NCBI RefSeq assembly: GCF_049723905.1
Contig: NZ_JBJKFD010000001.1
Span: 4,154,001-4,218,000, forward strand
Direction of reading: 5' to 3'
Source of the DNA: G963665185 sp049723905
GTDB lineage: Bacteria; Desulfobacterota; Desulfovibrionia; Desulfovibrionales; Desulfovibrionaceae
Length of the DNA stretch: 64,000 nucleotides
Positions 17,692 through 27,261 of this stretch are shown here, in pieces. The notes under the pieces were generated by a model. That model did no database searches and had not been told where the DNA came from. It was given only the letters and a program-made list of their open reading frames with translations. The translations under genes and the position numbers were made by a program. The first letter of the stretch is position 1; every line of letters starts with the position of its first letter.

Positions 17692-17963
17692 GTTATCCTC
17701 CTTGAAATACAGGATGTAAATGTCTACCAAAATATAACAGAGCGTTGGAAAAAATGAAATTATATTCCATGTATACTTGTTTATATTGATATTGTTTTTT
17801 TTTTGAAACTTTTTTTATTTCAATTGTTATTAGGTAATATTATCTTGTTATGCAGTGAATTATTTTTATTTATTCTTTATCTGAGTATTTATAAAAAGTT
17901 TATTTACGTTAGTATATGTATTGACAACAATTTTAAATTGAGAGTCTATTTTTTCTGAAAGCT

Positions 17964-18002
17964 GCCAAAGGACGCGCCTGTCTCAAGGAATACACTGCCT
18001 GA
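17964..18002 (+). pseudogene. 3' remnant of the 83-residue winged-helix-like gene
   Basis: These 39 bases encode AKGRACLKEYTA and a stop, the same C-terminus as the gene at 15337-15588, but the rest of the gene is missing: sequence to the left is AT-rich and unrelated. It marks the boundary of the segment duplicated together with the receptor gene. Confidence 0.75.
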
Positions 18003-18283
18003 TTGGTCTGTTGTCGTATCGTCCGAACACGGTGCATCCCGCAATGGCCCATGCCCGTTGCAACCAGGGGCCCAAACCGAAGCTGCCGCACATCCCTTGT
18101 GCGGGACATGCGGCAACTTCGTGAATATTCATATGTAACCGGGTAGACTCTCCGGGCAGTATCTCCGGGCAGTATCCGGGCGTACATCGTTTTGGGCGCA
18201 CGTGCCAGTAAAACAGCTGGCGCTGTCTCGTGTCGCCTCTCTTCCTGAATTTTCAGTGATTGCTCCGCAGTCCGCTTATCCTT
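17964..18283. repeat. Duplicated receptor flank, copy 2
   Basis: Near-identical copy of 15550-15867, carrying the tail of the winged-helix-like gene, a hairpin at 18085-18114 (perfect GCCGCA-CA-TCCC / GGGA-CA-TGCGGC) and the CCGGGCAGTAT direct repeats, ending at the stop of receptor gene 2. The left boundary lies at GCCAAAGG, after which the AT-rich promoter region of receptor 1 begins. Confidence 0.85.
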
Positions 18284-20092
18284 TTATCCTTGCGCCTTGA
18301 AGCTGGCGATCAGCTGTTCCAGTTCGCCGACCTGCTCCGAGAGCGTGAACAGGGCATTGACCGATTCCGTGATGCCTTGCGCCGTTTCAATGGTGATCCG
18401 GTTGATCTCTTCAACCGAGCGGTTGATTTCCTCGCTGGTGGCCGACTGTTCTTCCGCGGCTGTGGCAATGCTTTGGATCTGCTCGGCAGATTCCGTTGCG
18501 TCGCTTACGATCTGCTCGAGCATTGCGCCCGAGTGGGTGGACAGTTCGGAGACGGTTTCCAGATCGGTAACGGTTTGGTCCACGCTGTCCGTATTGCTGC
18601 GGATAGCGGTCTGGATGGCGGTGATGGCATCGCCCACTTCCTTGGTGGCACCCATGGTTTTTTCCGCCAGCTTGCGGACTTCATCCGCAACCACGGCAAA
18701 CCCGCGTCCGGCATCTCCAGCCCGGGCCGCTTCAATGGCGGCGTTGAGGGCCAGCAGGTTGGTCTGGTCGGCAATGTCGGTAATGACATTTAAAATATTG
18801 CCGATGGCTTCCGCCTGGTTGACCAGGGCGTTCATGTTGTCCTTGAGTTCCATGGTCTGCTTCTGGGTCGTATTCACGGCCCGTACGGACTTTTCCACCA
18901 CTCCCTTGCCTTCTTGCGCCTTGTCGCGGGATTCCTGTCCCTTTTCCGCCGCGCTTCCGGCATTGCGCGCCACTTCCAGGACCGTGGCGTTCATTTCCTC
19001 CATGGCCGTGGCTGTTTCCTGAACCCGGTCACGCTGAATGTCTGTTCCCCGCCGGATTTCTTCGGACTGGCCGGAAATCCTCTCCGAAGCCTCGGCAATT
19101 CGGGTCACGATTTCTTCCAGGTGCGTGGCGGCCTGAGCCATGCCTTCGGCCTTGGCGCGTTCGGCCCGTCTGGTGGCCTCCTCAGCTTGTTCCGTGGCCT
19201 TGGCGGCAGCTTCGGCCTTGTCCTCCGCCTCGCGGGTTTTGGCCGTAATTTCTTCGATGTTTGTCCGCAGAGTCTGCACCATGGAGTTCAGGGCCGATTG
19301 GAGGAGGGCGGCTTCGTCACGTCCCTGTTCGTTCAGGGTAACGTCGAGGTCGCCGTTGGCTATTTTGCGGGCAGCCTCGGTTGCCTCTCCAATGGGACGA
19401 ACAATGCTGCGAACGATAGCCAGGCCGATCACAAGCAGCAGCGCGAAAATAATACAGATTCCAATAACCAGTGTGCGGATTTTTTTGCTGACCAAAGTCT
19501 GTATCTTGTTGGCGACTTCAGCCTTGGCTGCATCGATGTTTTCGATATATTCACCGGTGCCGATCCACAGGTCGGTTCCCGGAACCATCTCCGCATAGCT
19601 GATTTTTGGCTGGTCGCCTTGTCCCGGTTTTTTCCAGATATAATGGACAAATCCTCCGCCATTGTGTGCCTGCCTGTCCAACTCCGTGGGGTAATCCACA
19701 CCGTTCTTGTCCAATGTGCCTGCCGTATTCTTGCCGTTGAGCGCCGGAACAACAGGGTTGGAAAGTATCACCGTGCCTTTGTTGACAAAGAAATATCCGG
19801 CGTTGTTCGCTCCGTAACGAATGTTGCTGGTCAGTTTTACAATAGTTTTTATCTGTTCCGATTCGTCGGAAGTATTTTTTACGGCATCAGCCAAAGACAT
19901 TACCAGGGCATGTGTGGCTGTTTTGAGTTTTACCTTTTGTCCATCCAACATGCGGAGCTGAACTTCTTCCACGCTCAGATGTGTAATACTGTCGGCATTG
20001 CCGAGCATGGCGTATATCAGCCCGCCAATAAACAGGGCCATTGAGGACAAAATAAAAAGGACACGAAACTGAATGGAAAACTTCCGTAACAT
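18284..20092 (-). CDS. Methyl-accepting chemotaxis protein 2 (Cache_2 sensor)
   Basis: A 602-residue receptor starting MLRKFSIQFRVLFIL with GGAGG seven bases upstream. Layout: TM1 (about 10-30), Cache_2 domain with NNAGYFFVNKG and MVPGTDLWIGTGEYIENI, TM2 (about 197-220), HAMP, and a signalling domain almost identical to its neighbours. The sensor half differs from receptors 1 and 3, so the ligand is probably different. It was likely formed by duplication with receptor 1, because the downstream 320 bases are shared. The AT-rich 370 bases before the gene (20093-20460) hold no ORF and presumably the promoter. Confidence 0.93.
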   Translation of the reverse strand: MLRKFSIQFRVLFILSSMALFIGGLIYAMLGNADSITHLSVEEVQLRMLDGQKVKLKTATHALVMSLADAVKNTSDESEQIKTIVKLTSNIRYGANNAGYFFVNKGTVILSNPVVPALNGKNTAGTLDKNGVDYPTELDRQAHNGGGFVHYIWKKPGQGDQPKISYAEMVPGTDLWIGTGEYIENIDAAKAEVANKIQTLVSKKIRTLVIGICIIFALLLVIGLAIVRSIVRPIGEATEAARKIANGDLDVTLNEQGRDEAALLQSALNSMVQTLRTNIEEITAKTREAEDKAEAAAKATEQAEEATRRAERAKAEGMAQAATHLEEIVTRIAEASERISGQSEEIRRGTDIQRDRVQETATAMEEMNATVLEVARNAGSAAEKGQESRDKAQEGKGVVEKSVRAVNTTQKQTMELKDNMNALVNQAEAIGNILNVITDIADQTNLLALNAAIEAARAGDAGRGFAVVADEVRKLAEKTMGATKEVGDAITAIQTAIRSNTDSVDQTVTDLETVSELSTHSGAMLEQIVSDATESAEQIQSIATAAEEQSATSEEINRSVEEINRITIETAQGITESVNALFTLSEQVGELEQLIASFKAQG

Positions 20093-20467
20093 TCCTTCCT
20101 CCTGATCAATTTAAATTGATCTTGGTGTACTTTTTGGGGGGAATTATTATTTTTATGTTCTTAAAAATTGAGTGATGCGTCGTTCTTTGTGTATCCTTTG
20201 CTCTTATGTGTGTTGTTTGATGTGTATGAAATATTAATCTATACTTAGTTTAAAACTATAACATGCCTTTTAAATTAAAAGCAATTATTGTTTTTGTCCT
20301 TAGTAAAAGGATACCAAATTGAATTTATAAATCATAACATAAGAGCTGCGATGTGTATTTGTGTCCTGCGGTTAAGCGCTGTGTTAGATGCTCTTAAAAT
20401 ATAGAAAGTAATTACCACTTTATTCTGGACTTACGGCACTGATACTCCCTGCAACATTACAGATGTA

Positions 20468-20509
20468 AAAAGGCTCTTCCTATGCAGTAGGGCATTGGAA
20501 AAGCCTTTT
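20468..20509 (-). terminator. Intrinsic terminator of receptor 3
   Basis: On the minus strand GAAAAGGCTTTTCC and GGAAGAGCCTTTTT form a long stem with one mismatch, the second arm ending in a T-run. It lies about 70 bases beyond the stop of receptor gene 3. Confidence 0.75.
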
Positions 20510-20578
20510 CAAAAGAAGGAATGTCCTTGTTCTTATAAAGGCAGGTGACTACCTGGGACTACTTGGGCAGGACTTTCC

Positions 20579-22393
20579 CTAGGCCTGGGCACCCTGGTTT
20601 TTGAGCTGTCCGACCAATTCTTCGAGCTGTCCCACCTGATCCGAGAGCGTACGCAGGGCATTGACCGATTCCGTGATGCCTTGCGCCGTTTCAATGGTGA
20701 TCCGGTTGATCTCTTCAACCGAGCGGTTGATTTCCTCGCTGGTGGCCGACTGTTCTTCCGCGGCCGTGGCAATGCTTTGGATCTGCTCGGCAGATTCAGT
20801 TGCGTCGCTTACGATCTGCTCGAGCATTTCACCCGAGTGGGTGGACAGTTCGGAGACGGTTTCCAGATCGGTAACGGTTTGGTCCACGCTGTCCGTATTG
20901 CTGCGGATAACGGTCTGGATGGCGGTGATGGCCTCGCCCACTTCCTTGGTGGCGCCCATGGTTTTTTCCGCCAGCTTGCGGACTTCATCCGCAACCACGG
21001 CAAATCCGCGCCCGGCATCTCCAGCCCGGGCCGCTTCAATGGCGGCGTTGAGGGCCAGCAGGTTGGTCTGGTCGGCAATGTCGGTAATGACATTTAAAAT
21101 ATTGCCGATGGCTTCCGCCTGGTTGACCAGTGCGTTCATGTTGTCCTTGAGTTCCATGGTCTGCTTCTGGGTCGTATTGACGGCCCGTACGGACTTTTCC
21201 ACCACTCCCTTGCCTTCCTGTGCCTTGTCGCGGGATTCCTGTCCCTTTTCCGCCGCGCTTCCGGCATTGCGCGCCACTTCCAGGACCGTGGCATTCATTT
21301 CTTCCATGGCAGTGGCTGTTTCCTGAACCCGGTCGCGCTGGATGTCTGTTCCCCGCCGGATTTCTTCGGACTGGCCGGAAATTCTGTCCGAAGCCTCGGC
21401 AATTCGGGCCACGATTTCTTCCAGGTGTATGGCGGCCTGGGCCATGCCTTCGGCCTTGGCGCGTTCGGCCCGTCTGGTGGCCTCCTCGGCTTGTTCCGTG
21501 GCCTTGGCGGCAGCTTCGGCCTTGTCTTCCGCTTCGCGGGTTTTGGCCGTAATTTCTTCGATGTTTGTCTGCAGGGTCGCAACCATGGAGTTCAGGGCCC
21601 GTTCAAGTTGGGCTGCTTCATCATTTCCGCGTTCATCAAGGCTGATGTTGAGGTCGCCAGAGGCTATGTGACGGGCAGCTTCAGCTGCCTCGCCAATGGG
21701 GCGGACAATGCTGCGTACAATTGCAATGGCAATGACGAGCACCAGCACGAAAATGATGACTATGCCTATGAGCAGTGAACGGAGGGTGCTGTTCATCCTC
21801 GTATTGATCTTTTCAGCCACTTTCTTCTGGGTGGCCTGGATGTTGTCGATGTACACACCGCTACCTACCCAGAAATCCGTGCCGGGGATGGCTTCCGCAT
21901 AGGAAAGCTTGGGCTGGGTGCCCATATTCGGCTTCGGCCATACGTAGGAGACAAAGCCGCCGCCTTTTTCCGTTTTTTTAAACAGCTCGAGCAGGGGGCG
22001 GACTCCATTGGGGTCAGCCATGTCTTTTTTATCCTGCCCTATGGACTTTGGGCTGACGTGGGCGAAGCATACCGTGCCCTCATAGGCAAAGTAGTAGCCG
22101 GAGGAGTCTTCCTCGAATCGTAGATCCTTGAGCATGGCACGGATAAGCTTTTTTTTGCCTTCTTTCGTGGGCTCTTGGGCTGCTGCTACCGAAGCTGCCA
22201 CGGCAATGCTGTGAACAGCAACCTTGAGTTTTGCCTTCTGCCCATCGAGCATGCGCTGTTCTACCTCAGCCAGACCCATCTGGCTGACTTCTCCGGTGTT
22301 AAGAATCAGGGCATAGACAATACCTGCAATAAACAGGGCCATGACGCCGAGTATGAAAAGAACCCGGACTTGTATGGAAAATTTACGCAGCAT
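20579..22393 (-). CDS. Methyl-accepting chemotaxis protein 3 (Cache_2 sensor)
   Basis: A 604-residue receptor; the start at 22393 (MLRKFSIQVRVLFIL) has GGAGG seven bases upstream, while a further-upstream ATG at 22450 lacks one. TM1 is followed by a Cache_2 sensor with DSSGYYFAYEG and AIPGTDFWVGSGVYIDNI, TM2 near residue 195-217, HAMP and the shared signalling domain. The extreme C-terminus (RTLSDQVGQLEELVGQLKNQ) diverges from the other two, so the homogenised block stops just before the end. No CheR-binding pentapeptide is evident. Confidence 0.93.
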   Translation of the reverse strand: MLRKFSIQVRVLFILGVMALFIAGIVYALILNTGEVSQMGLAEVEQRMLDGQKAKLKVAVHSIAVAASVAAAQEPTKEGKKKLIRAMLKDLRFEEDSSGYYFAYEGTVCFAHVSPKSIGQDKKDMADPNGVRPLLELFKKTEKGGGFVSYVWPKPNMGTQPKLSYAEAIPGTDFWVGSGVYIDNIQATQKKVAEKINTRMNSTLRSLLIGIVIIFVLVLVIAIAIVRSIVRPIGEAAEAARHIASGDLNISLDERGNDEAAQLERALNSMVATLQTNIEEITAKTREAEDKAEAAAKATEQAEEATRRAERAKAEGMAQAAIHLEEIVARIAEASDRISGQSEEIRRGTDIQRDRVQETATAMEEMNATVLEVARNAGSAAEKGQESRDKAQEGKGVVEKSVRAVNTTQKQTMELKDNMNALVNQAEAIGNILNVITDIADQTNLLALNAAIEAARAGDAGRGFAVVADEVRKLAEKTMGATKEVGEAITAIQTVIRSNTDSVDQTVTDLETVSELSTHSGEMLEQIVSDATESAEQIQSIATAAEEQSATSEEINRSVEEINRITIETAQGITESVNALRTLSDQVGQLEELVGQLKNQGAQA

Positions 22394-22524
22394 GGAATTT
22401 CCTCCTGGGAAACGGCCCGATTCTCCACGGGAAAACCTGTCCGTATGCAAAATTTTTTAACTGCTCGTACAGGATAACAACCTTAAAAAATAAGATGTAT
22501 TATTTTATTTGTCACGTGGGGCCT

Positions 22525-22563
22525 AAAAAAAGCACGGCTGCCGAAGATGACGGCAGCCGTGCT
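22525..22563 (-). terminator. Intrinsic terminator of the MATE gene
   Basis: AGCACGGCTGCCG (22531-22543) pairs perfectly over 13 bp with CGGCAGCCGTGCT (22551-22563), loop of 7. On the minus strand it is followed by a T-run (A-tract at 22525-22530). It lies 34 bases beyond the MATE stop codon. Confidence 0.92.
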
Positions 22564-22596
22564 GAATTGGTGGGGAAGAAGAGGGGAACGAATGGA

Positions 22597-23970
22597 TCAA
22601 CTCTCGATGATTTTCATATCGGCCCAGGCTCCGGACCTGTACCGGCGGGTTATGATGCACAGTATGGCCAGAACGTAGAGGGTAAGGCAGGTCCAGGCAA
22701 AGTAGATTCCCAGATGGAAGACGACCATGCCCACATACAGCGGCAGCACCATGGCAATAAGGGAGGTAAGGCCGAGGGTGCGCATGACGTAATGGACATC
22801 ACCCGCTCCCTTGAGCGTTCCCATTATGACCAGACATACCGCATCCATAAGGGTATATACGGCCACAAAACGCAGCAGGATGGTGCCGATTTCGATGATT
22901 CGGGTAAAGTCTCCCGCAGGCATCAGGGTGTCCGAGCTGAACAGCCGGATGAGAAATTCCGGCAGGGACACGAAAATCAGGGCCATGACCCCCATGTAGA
23001 ACAGGCCCAGGTGCAGGGCGCTGATTGTGGCGTAGCGGGCGTTGTCCGGTTTGTTGGCACCTATGGCCTGTCCCACCAGGGTGCCCACGCCTATGGACAG
23101 GCCCACCATGGGCAGAAAGGCCAGGACATCCAGGCTGAAGACGATATTGGTTGCGGCAAGTTCCAGTGATCCGATCCTTCCCACCATGAAGATGAAGAAG
23201 TTGATGGCAAAGATATCCAGAAAAAACTGGACCCCGTTGGGCAGGCCGTAGCGCAGCAGACGCCGAAACTTGTCCAGACTGAAGGTTCGGGCCGAAAAGA
23301 TGCAGAATCGCCGCTCGTTCTCCTGGTTGAAGATGAGCAGGATGTAGACCAGGGCTATAACCGCCCATCCGGCCACGGTTGCCCAGGCCGCACCCCGGAT
23401 GCCTATTTCCGGAAAAATCCAGATGCCGTTGATGAGCAGGTAGTCCAGGGGAATGTTCACGCACGCCCCCAGCAGGTTGGCGATCATAACCACGCGTGTA
23501 ATTCCACGGCCCGAAAAGAAACCGGCCAGGGACGCCTCCAGGATACAGAAACCTGATCCGAGGCAGGATATGCGAAAATAGGCGACTTCAAGTTCCTGAA
23601 TCTCGGGCGAGTGTCCGGCCAGGGAAAAGATGAACTCGGCCGCAAAACAGAGTGAAGCCAGAATTGCTGCGGCAAAAAGGCTGAAGTACACGCCCTGCCA
23701 GGTGGCGGAGCCTACCTGCTCCGGGCGGTTGGCACCAGTATATTGGGCAATGAAGACGTTGGTATACGATCCCACGCCCATGAAAAAACTGATGAACAGG
23801 AAGACGGTGATGCCTGCCGGTAGAACGGCCGCAAGGGATTCCAGGGAATAGTGCCCCAGAAAGATGCGATCCGTAAACTGCATCAGCGTTGTTGCGCCCA
23901 TGCTGGCTATCAGCGGCAGGCTGATGTGCAGTACGTCTTTATACCCGTTTTTGTGAGACCAGCGTTCCAT
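22597..23970 (-). CDS. MATE-family multidrug/metabolite exporter
   Basis: A 457-residue membrane protein with twelve hydrophobic segments in two homologous halves. Each half has the MATE pattern: LPLIASMGATTLMQFTDRIF near the start, and GLPNGVQFFLDIFAINFFIF at the beginning of the second half, with VGQAIGANKPDNAR as the second loop motif. These carriers extrude cationic drugs or metabolites using Na+ or H+ gradients. It is monocistronic with its own terminator. The substrate cannot be predicted. Confidence 0.88.
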   Translation of the reverse strand: MERWSHKNGYKDVLHISLPLIASMGATTLMQFTDRIFLGHYSLESLAAVLPAGITVFLFISFFMGVGSYTNVFIAQYTGANRPEQVGSATWQGVYFSLFAAAILASLCFAAEFIFSLAGHSPEIQELEVAYFRISCLGSGFCILEASLAGFFSGRGITRVVMIANLLGACVNIPLDYLLINGIWIFPEIGIRGAAWATVAGWAVIALVYILLIFNQENERRFCIFSARTFSLDKFRRLLRYGLPNGVQFFLDIFAINFFIFMVGRIGSLELAATNIVFSLDVLAFLPMVGLSIGVGTLVGQAIGANKPDNARYATISALHLGLFYMGVMALIFVSLPEFLIRLFSSDTLMPAGDFTRIIEIGTILLRFVAVYTLMDAVCLVIMGTLKGAGDVHYVMRTLGLTSLIAMVLPLYVGMVVFHLGIYFAWTCLTLYVLAILCIITRRYRSGAWADMKIIES

Positions 23971-24070
23971 TGTATGGAAGACCTCGCGAATCCCGAATGG
24001 TCTGTATGGAAAAAACAGAAGCGTCGGGAGGTGTTTTCACTCCCGCGCCGTAAAGGAGGGGGGAGTGGTG

Positions 24071-24229
24071 TCAGTTCTTGGCCAGGTTAGTCAGGATGGA
24101 TACAATAAGCAGCACGATTACAATCCCCATCAAAAGGATGGTTGTGGTGTTTCCAGTATGCTTGCGACGTCGTTTGCCAAAGAAAAAGACAAAATAAACG
24201 AACAGGCCGAGTAAAAGAAGTTTTACCAT
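24071..24229 (-). CDS. Small two-helix membrane protein
   Basis: A 52-residue protein: one hydrophobic segment (LLLLGLFVYFVFFF), a basic loop (GKRRRKHTGNT), and a second hydrophobic segment (ILLMGIVIVLLIVSILTNLA). The composition is unlike a random frame. The frame is open upstream to 24331, but that part is not protein-like, and the ribosome site at 24229 is weak. It lies between the MATE gene and the hisG terminator. Function is unknown. Confidence 0.5.
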   Translation of the reverse strand: MVKLLLLGLFVYFVFFFGKRRRKHTGNTTTILLMGIVIVLLIVSILTNLAKN

Positions 24230-24363
24230 GGCATCGCGTCCGTTGGATTGGAGAATATTGTCACGCGATACTCCTGTCCTTCTTGTCGGCTGAGGGCCGA
24301 ATTGACGCGGTGCAGGTTGTTTTGCCTGCAATGCGGAAAAGCGCGGTGCGCTTGCCTGCCGGT

Positions 24364-24397
24364 AAAAAAAGGTCCGCCCGCACTATACGGGCGGACC
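24364..24397 (-). terminator. Intrinsic terminator of hisI-hisG
   Basis: GGTCCGCCCG (24371-24380) and CGGGCGGACC (24388-24397) form a perfect 10-bp stem, loop CACTATA; on the minus strand seven T follow. It is 126 bases beyond the hisG stop. Confidence 0.92.
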
Positions 24398-24522
24398 GAA
24401 TCGACTGTGTTCGTCGGGGTACGCATCCGCTTAAAGAGTCTCCTTACATAAGGATGACCGGGCAGATACGTTGTATGGCGGGCATACCCGCCACAGGCCG
24501 CAAAAAGCGGCATATGCCATGG

Positions 24523-25407
24523 TTAGATGACTTTGTTCAGAGCGTATTCGATGATGCCTTCGGCACCGGCTTCCAAAAGACGCGGAATCAGATCGCGCAC
24601 TTCGGACTTGTCCACCACTACCTCGACCGATTTCCAGGCCGAGTTGTGCAGGTGGGACACCGTGGGTGCGTTCAGCGCGGGCAGAAGCTTGGAAATTTCT
24701 TCCACCTTCCATTCCGGTGCGTTCATCTTGAGCGCCACCAGACGTTCTGCCACCAGCGCGCCCTGCAGCAGGGTGTTGATCTGTTCGATCTTCGCGCGCT
24801 TTACCGGGTTTTCCCAGGCAGTCTTGTTACAGATAAGCTGGGTGTTGGTGTGCATCAGGTCGGAGATGATGCGCAGACCGTGGGCGCGGATGGTGGTACC
24901 TGTTTCGGTAACTTCCACAATGGCGTCGGCCAGTCCTTCCACAACCTTGGCTTCCGTGGCACCCCAGGAAAATTCAACTTCTACGGGGATACCTGCTTCT
25001 TCGAAATAACGCCTGGTAAAACCGCAAAGTTCCGTGGAGATCTTCTTACCGGCAAGGTCTTCGGGGCGCTTGTACGGAGAGTCTCCGGCCACGGCCAGTA
25101 CCCAGCGGGCCTGGCGGTTGGACACCTTGGAGTAGACCAGGTCGGCCACCAGGTGGACGTCGGACTGGTTTTCCATGATCCAGTCCTTGCCGGTCAGTCC
25201 GCAGTCCAGGGTTCCGTCTTCAACGTAACGGGACATTTCCTGCGCACGGCACATGGAGCAGGAAATTGCGGGGTCGTTGATTTCAGGAAAATAGTTGCGG
25301 TGGCGCGGGTTGATTTTCCAACCGGCGTTGCCGAACAACTTGATGGTTGCGTCCTGCAAGGAGCCCTTGGGAATACCGAGTTTGAGAATATCGTTGGAAT
25401 CAGACAT
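24523..25407 (-). CDS. hisG: ATP phosphoribosyltransferase (long form)
   Basis: A 294-residue HisG that catalyses the first step of histidine synthesis (ATP + PRPP). The catalytic part has KLGIPKGSLQDATIKLF at the start and DCGLTGKDW, and the P-loop-like ETGTTIRAHGLRII for PRPP. The C-terminal 80 residues (VALKMNAPEW onwards, with NAPTVSHLHNSAWKSVEVVV) are the ACT-like HisG_C domain responsible for histidine feedback, so it is the homohexameric long form that does not need HisZ. It overlaps hisI by one base (TAATG), indicating coupled translation. Confidence 0.95.
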   Translation of the reverse strand: MSDSNDILKLGIPKGSLQDATIKLFGNAGWKINPRHRNYFPEINDPAISCSMCRAQEMSRYVEDGTLDCGLTGKDWIMENQSDVHLVADLVYSKVSNRQARWVLAVAGDSPYKRPEDLAGKKISTELCGFTRRYFEEAGIPVEVEFSWGATEAKVVEGLADAIVEVTETGTTIRAHGLRIISDLMHTNTQLICNKTAWENPVKRAKIEQINTLLQGALVAERLVALKMNAPEWKVEEISKLLPALNAPTVSHLHNSAWKSVEVVVDKSEVRDLIPRLLEAGAEGIIEYALNKVI

Positions 25408-25784
25408 TATTTGTAGACCTCCTTGGGATCGAAAACGAGCGGGGAGACGATATCGGGTTCTCCCCCGTGGACGAATTCACGGAAAAAACAGGATTTGTAA
25501 CCCATATGGCAGGCAGCTCCGCCTACCTGCTCCACGATGAGCAAGACTGTATCGCTGTCGCAGTCGAGACGCACATGCTCGACCTTCTGGACATGACCGG
25601 AGGTGCCGCCTTTATGCCAGAGGCAATGTCGGCTGCGGCTGTAGTAATGGGCTTCGCCGGTTTCCAGGGTCTTGAGCCATGCTTCTTCGTTCATGTACGC
25701 CAGCATGAGGACTTCGCCGGTTTCGATATCTTGAGCGATAGTCGGAACCAGTCCTCCGCACTTTTCAAAGTCCGGTTTCATCAT
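25407..25784 (-). CDS. hisI: Phosphoribosyl-AMP cyclohydrolase
   Basis: A 125-residue enzyme for the third step of histidine synthesis. It has the family motifs LMLAYMNEEAWLKTLETGEAHYYSR-like (split here at residues 28-52), SRHCLWHKGGTSGH, the Asp-rich zinc/magnesium site LDCDSDTVLL and QVGGAACHMGYKSCFFR with the cysteine ligands. There is no HisE domain, so pyrophosphohydrolase is encoded elsewhere. It is the first gene of a hisI-hisG pair. Confidence 0.95.
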   Translation of the reverse strand: MMKPDFEKCGGLVPTIAQDIETGEVLMLAYMNEEAWLKTLETGEAHYYSRSRHCLWHKGGTSGHVQKVEHVRLDCDSDTVLLIVEQVGGAACHMGYKSCFFREFVHGGEPDIVSPLVFDPKEVYK

Positions 25785-26094
25785 GGTTGTTCGGTTCCTT
25801 TAGTCTGCCGGAACGCTTTGGCTCCGGCCAATCTCGTGAATTTGCCTCTAAGACGCAGTACTTCATCCAATTGTCCCGAGGCGGGCCTATACATCGGCGG
25901 CTCCTGTCCGTCGACGGAGGGGGAGCTTAGCCTTTTGAACTGCGGAACGCAAGAAAACGCAGGCCTGGCGGAACGAAAAAGCACCTGATCCGGCAGGCTT
26001 GCGCCTCTTTCCGTTGTCGGCAGTAGTATCGACACAATGTGTCAGCTTGGCGGCAACGCTCATGTCCCCGTGGCAGCCGGGGAGGAAGTCTCAA
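25785..26094. other. Gene-free gap between hisI and the DegT gene
   Basis: An 84-codon minus-strand frame (25781-26035) has no ribosome site and low-quality composition. A small hairpin CCCCG...CGGGG at about 26067-26083 may end the DegT transcript. The hisI promoter should lie in the left part. Confidence 0.35.
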
Positions 26095-27261
26095 TTATGC
26101 CAGTGTGGCGGCAATCACCTCGCAAATGCGTTCGTGCGTTCCTTCCTGCATGTAGGGATGCATGGGCAGGCTGAAAATGCGTTTGGAGCAGTCGAAGGAA
26201 ACGGGCATGTCCTCGGGGGCATAGCCCAGGTATCCGAATGCCGTCTGCATGTGCAGGGGCGTGGGATAGAATTCGGCCGTGGGAATTTCCGCCTTGCCCA
26301 GGGCGGCCTGCAGCTCGGCCTTGCGGTCGGAAAGGACGGAGTACTGGGCCCAGGCACTCTTGCAATGGGCCGGAACCGTGGGCGGGGTGATGCCGTCTAT
26401 GGGGGTGAGCAGCTCCGTGTACTTTGCCGCGAATTTGCGGCGCGCAGCCAGCTCGTCGTCCAGAATGTCCATCTTGGGCAGCATCATGGCCGCCTGGATG
26501 GTATCCATGCGGGCGTTCAGCCCCAGGCGGGCGTTGTCATATTTGTCCACGCCGCCTTGCCCGTGCACGCGGACGGAGTGCAGCAGTTTCTTGATGTGGT
26601 CGTCGTCCGTGAAGACCGCTCCGCCGTCGCCGTACGCGCCGATGGGCTTGGAGGGGTAAAAGCTGGTGGCGGCAACCTCTGTAAGGGAGCAGGTCTTCTT
26701 GCCGTTGTATTCGGCGCCAAAGCTCTGGGCGGCGTCTTCAAGCATCAGAAGGTCGTACTTGGCGGCAATGGCGTTGAGGGCGTCGTATTCGGCGGGGATA
26801 CCGAAAATATCCACGGGAATGACGGCCTTGGCCACCAGGGAGGTCATGTCGATGTTGGGCGGCAGCGGGTAGAGGCTGGAGTCGTTGTTTTTGACGGCTT
26901 CAATGGCCTTTTCCAGCTGGGCCGGGTCGATATTGAAGGTGACCGGGTCGACGTCCACAAAGATGGGAGTTGCGCCCAGCAGGGAGATGACCTCGCCGGT
27001 GGCGAAAAATGTGAAAGGCGAGGTGAATACGGCGTGGCCGGGGCCGATGCCCCAGGCCATGAGCGCCATGAGCAGGGCGTCCGTGCCCGAAGAGCAGCAT
27101 ACGCAATGCTTTACTCCGGCAAAGTCGGCCAGGCGTTCTTCCAGCTCGGTGAGTTCCGGGCCGTTGATGTAGCGGCCGGAACGCAGCACGGCCACGGCGC
27201 GCTCGATGACTTTGTCTTCGATACGCTTGAATTGGGCATTGAGATCGATGAAAGGAATCAT
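26095..27261 (-). CDS. DegT/DnrJ/EryC1/StrS-family sugar aminotransferase
   Basis: A 388-residue PLP enzyme. It begins MIPFIDLNAQF, typical of WbpE/WlbC-type nucleotide-sugar aminotransferases, and has CCSSGTDALLMAL, EDAAQSFGAEYNGKKTC, and the PLP-lysine region SFYPSKPIGAYGDGGAV. Such enzymes transfer an amino group to a keto-sugar nucleotide used in surface polysaccharide or glycan synthesis. No other sugar gene is adjacent, so the pathway cannot be named. The start has AGGAG near seven bases upstream. Confidence 0.85.
   Translation of the reverse strand: MIPFIDLNAQFKRIEDKVIERAVAVLRSGRYINGPELTELEERLADFAGVKHCVCCSSGTDALLMALMAWGIGPGHAVFTSPFTFFATGEVISLLGATPIFVDVDPVTFNIDPAQLEKAIEAVKNNDSSLYPLPPNIDMTSLVAKAVIPVDIFGIPAEYDALNAIAAKYDLLMLEDAAQSFGAEYNGKKTCSLTEVAATSFYPSKPIGAYGDGGAVFTDDDHIKKLLHSVRVHGQGGVDKYDNARLGLNARMDTIQAAMMLPKMDILDDELAARRKFAAKYTELLTPIDGITPPTVPAHCKSAWAQYSVLSDRKAELQAALGKAEIPTAEFYPTPLHMQTAFGYLGYAPEDMPVSFDCSKRIFSLPMHPYMQEGTHERICEVIAATLA

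Noticed and set aside
25781..26035. An 84-codon minus-strand frame upstream of hisI
   Set aside because: No ribosome site, overlaps the hisI start region, and does not look like a leader peptide with His codons.
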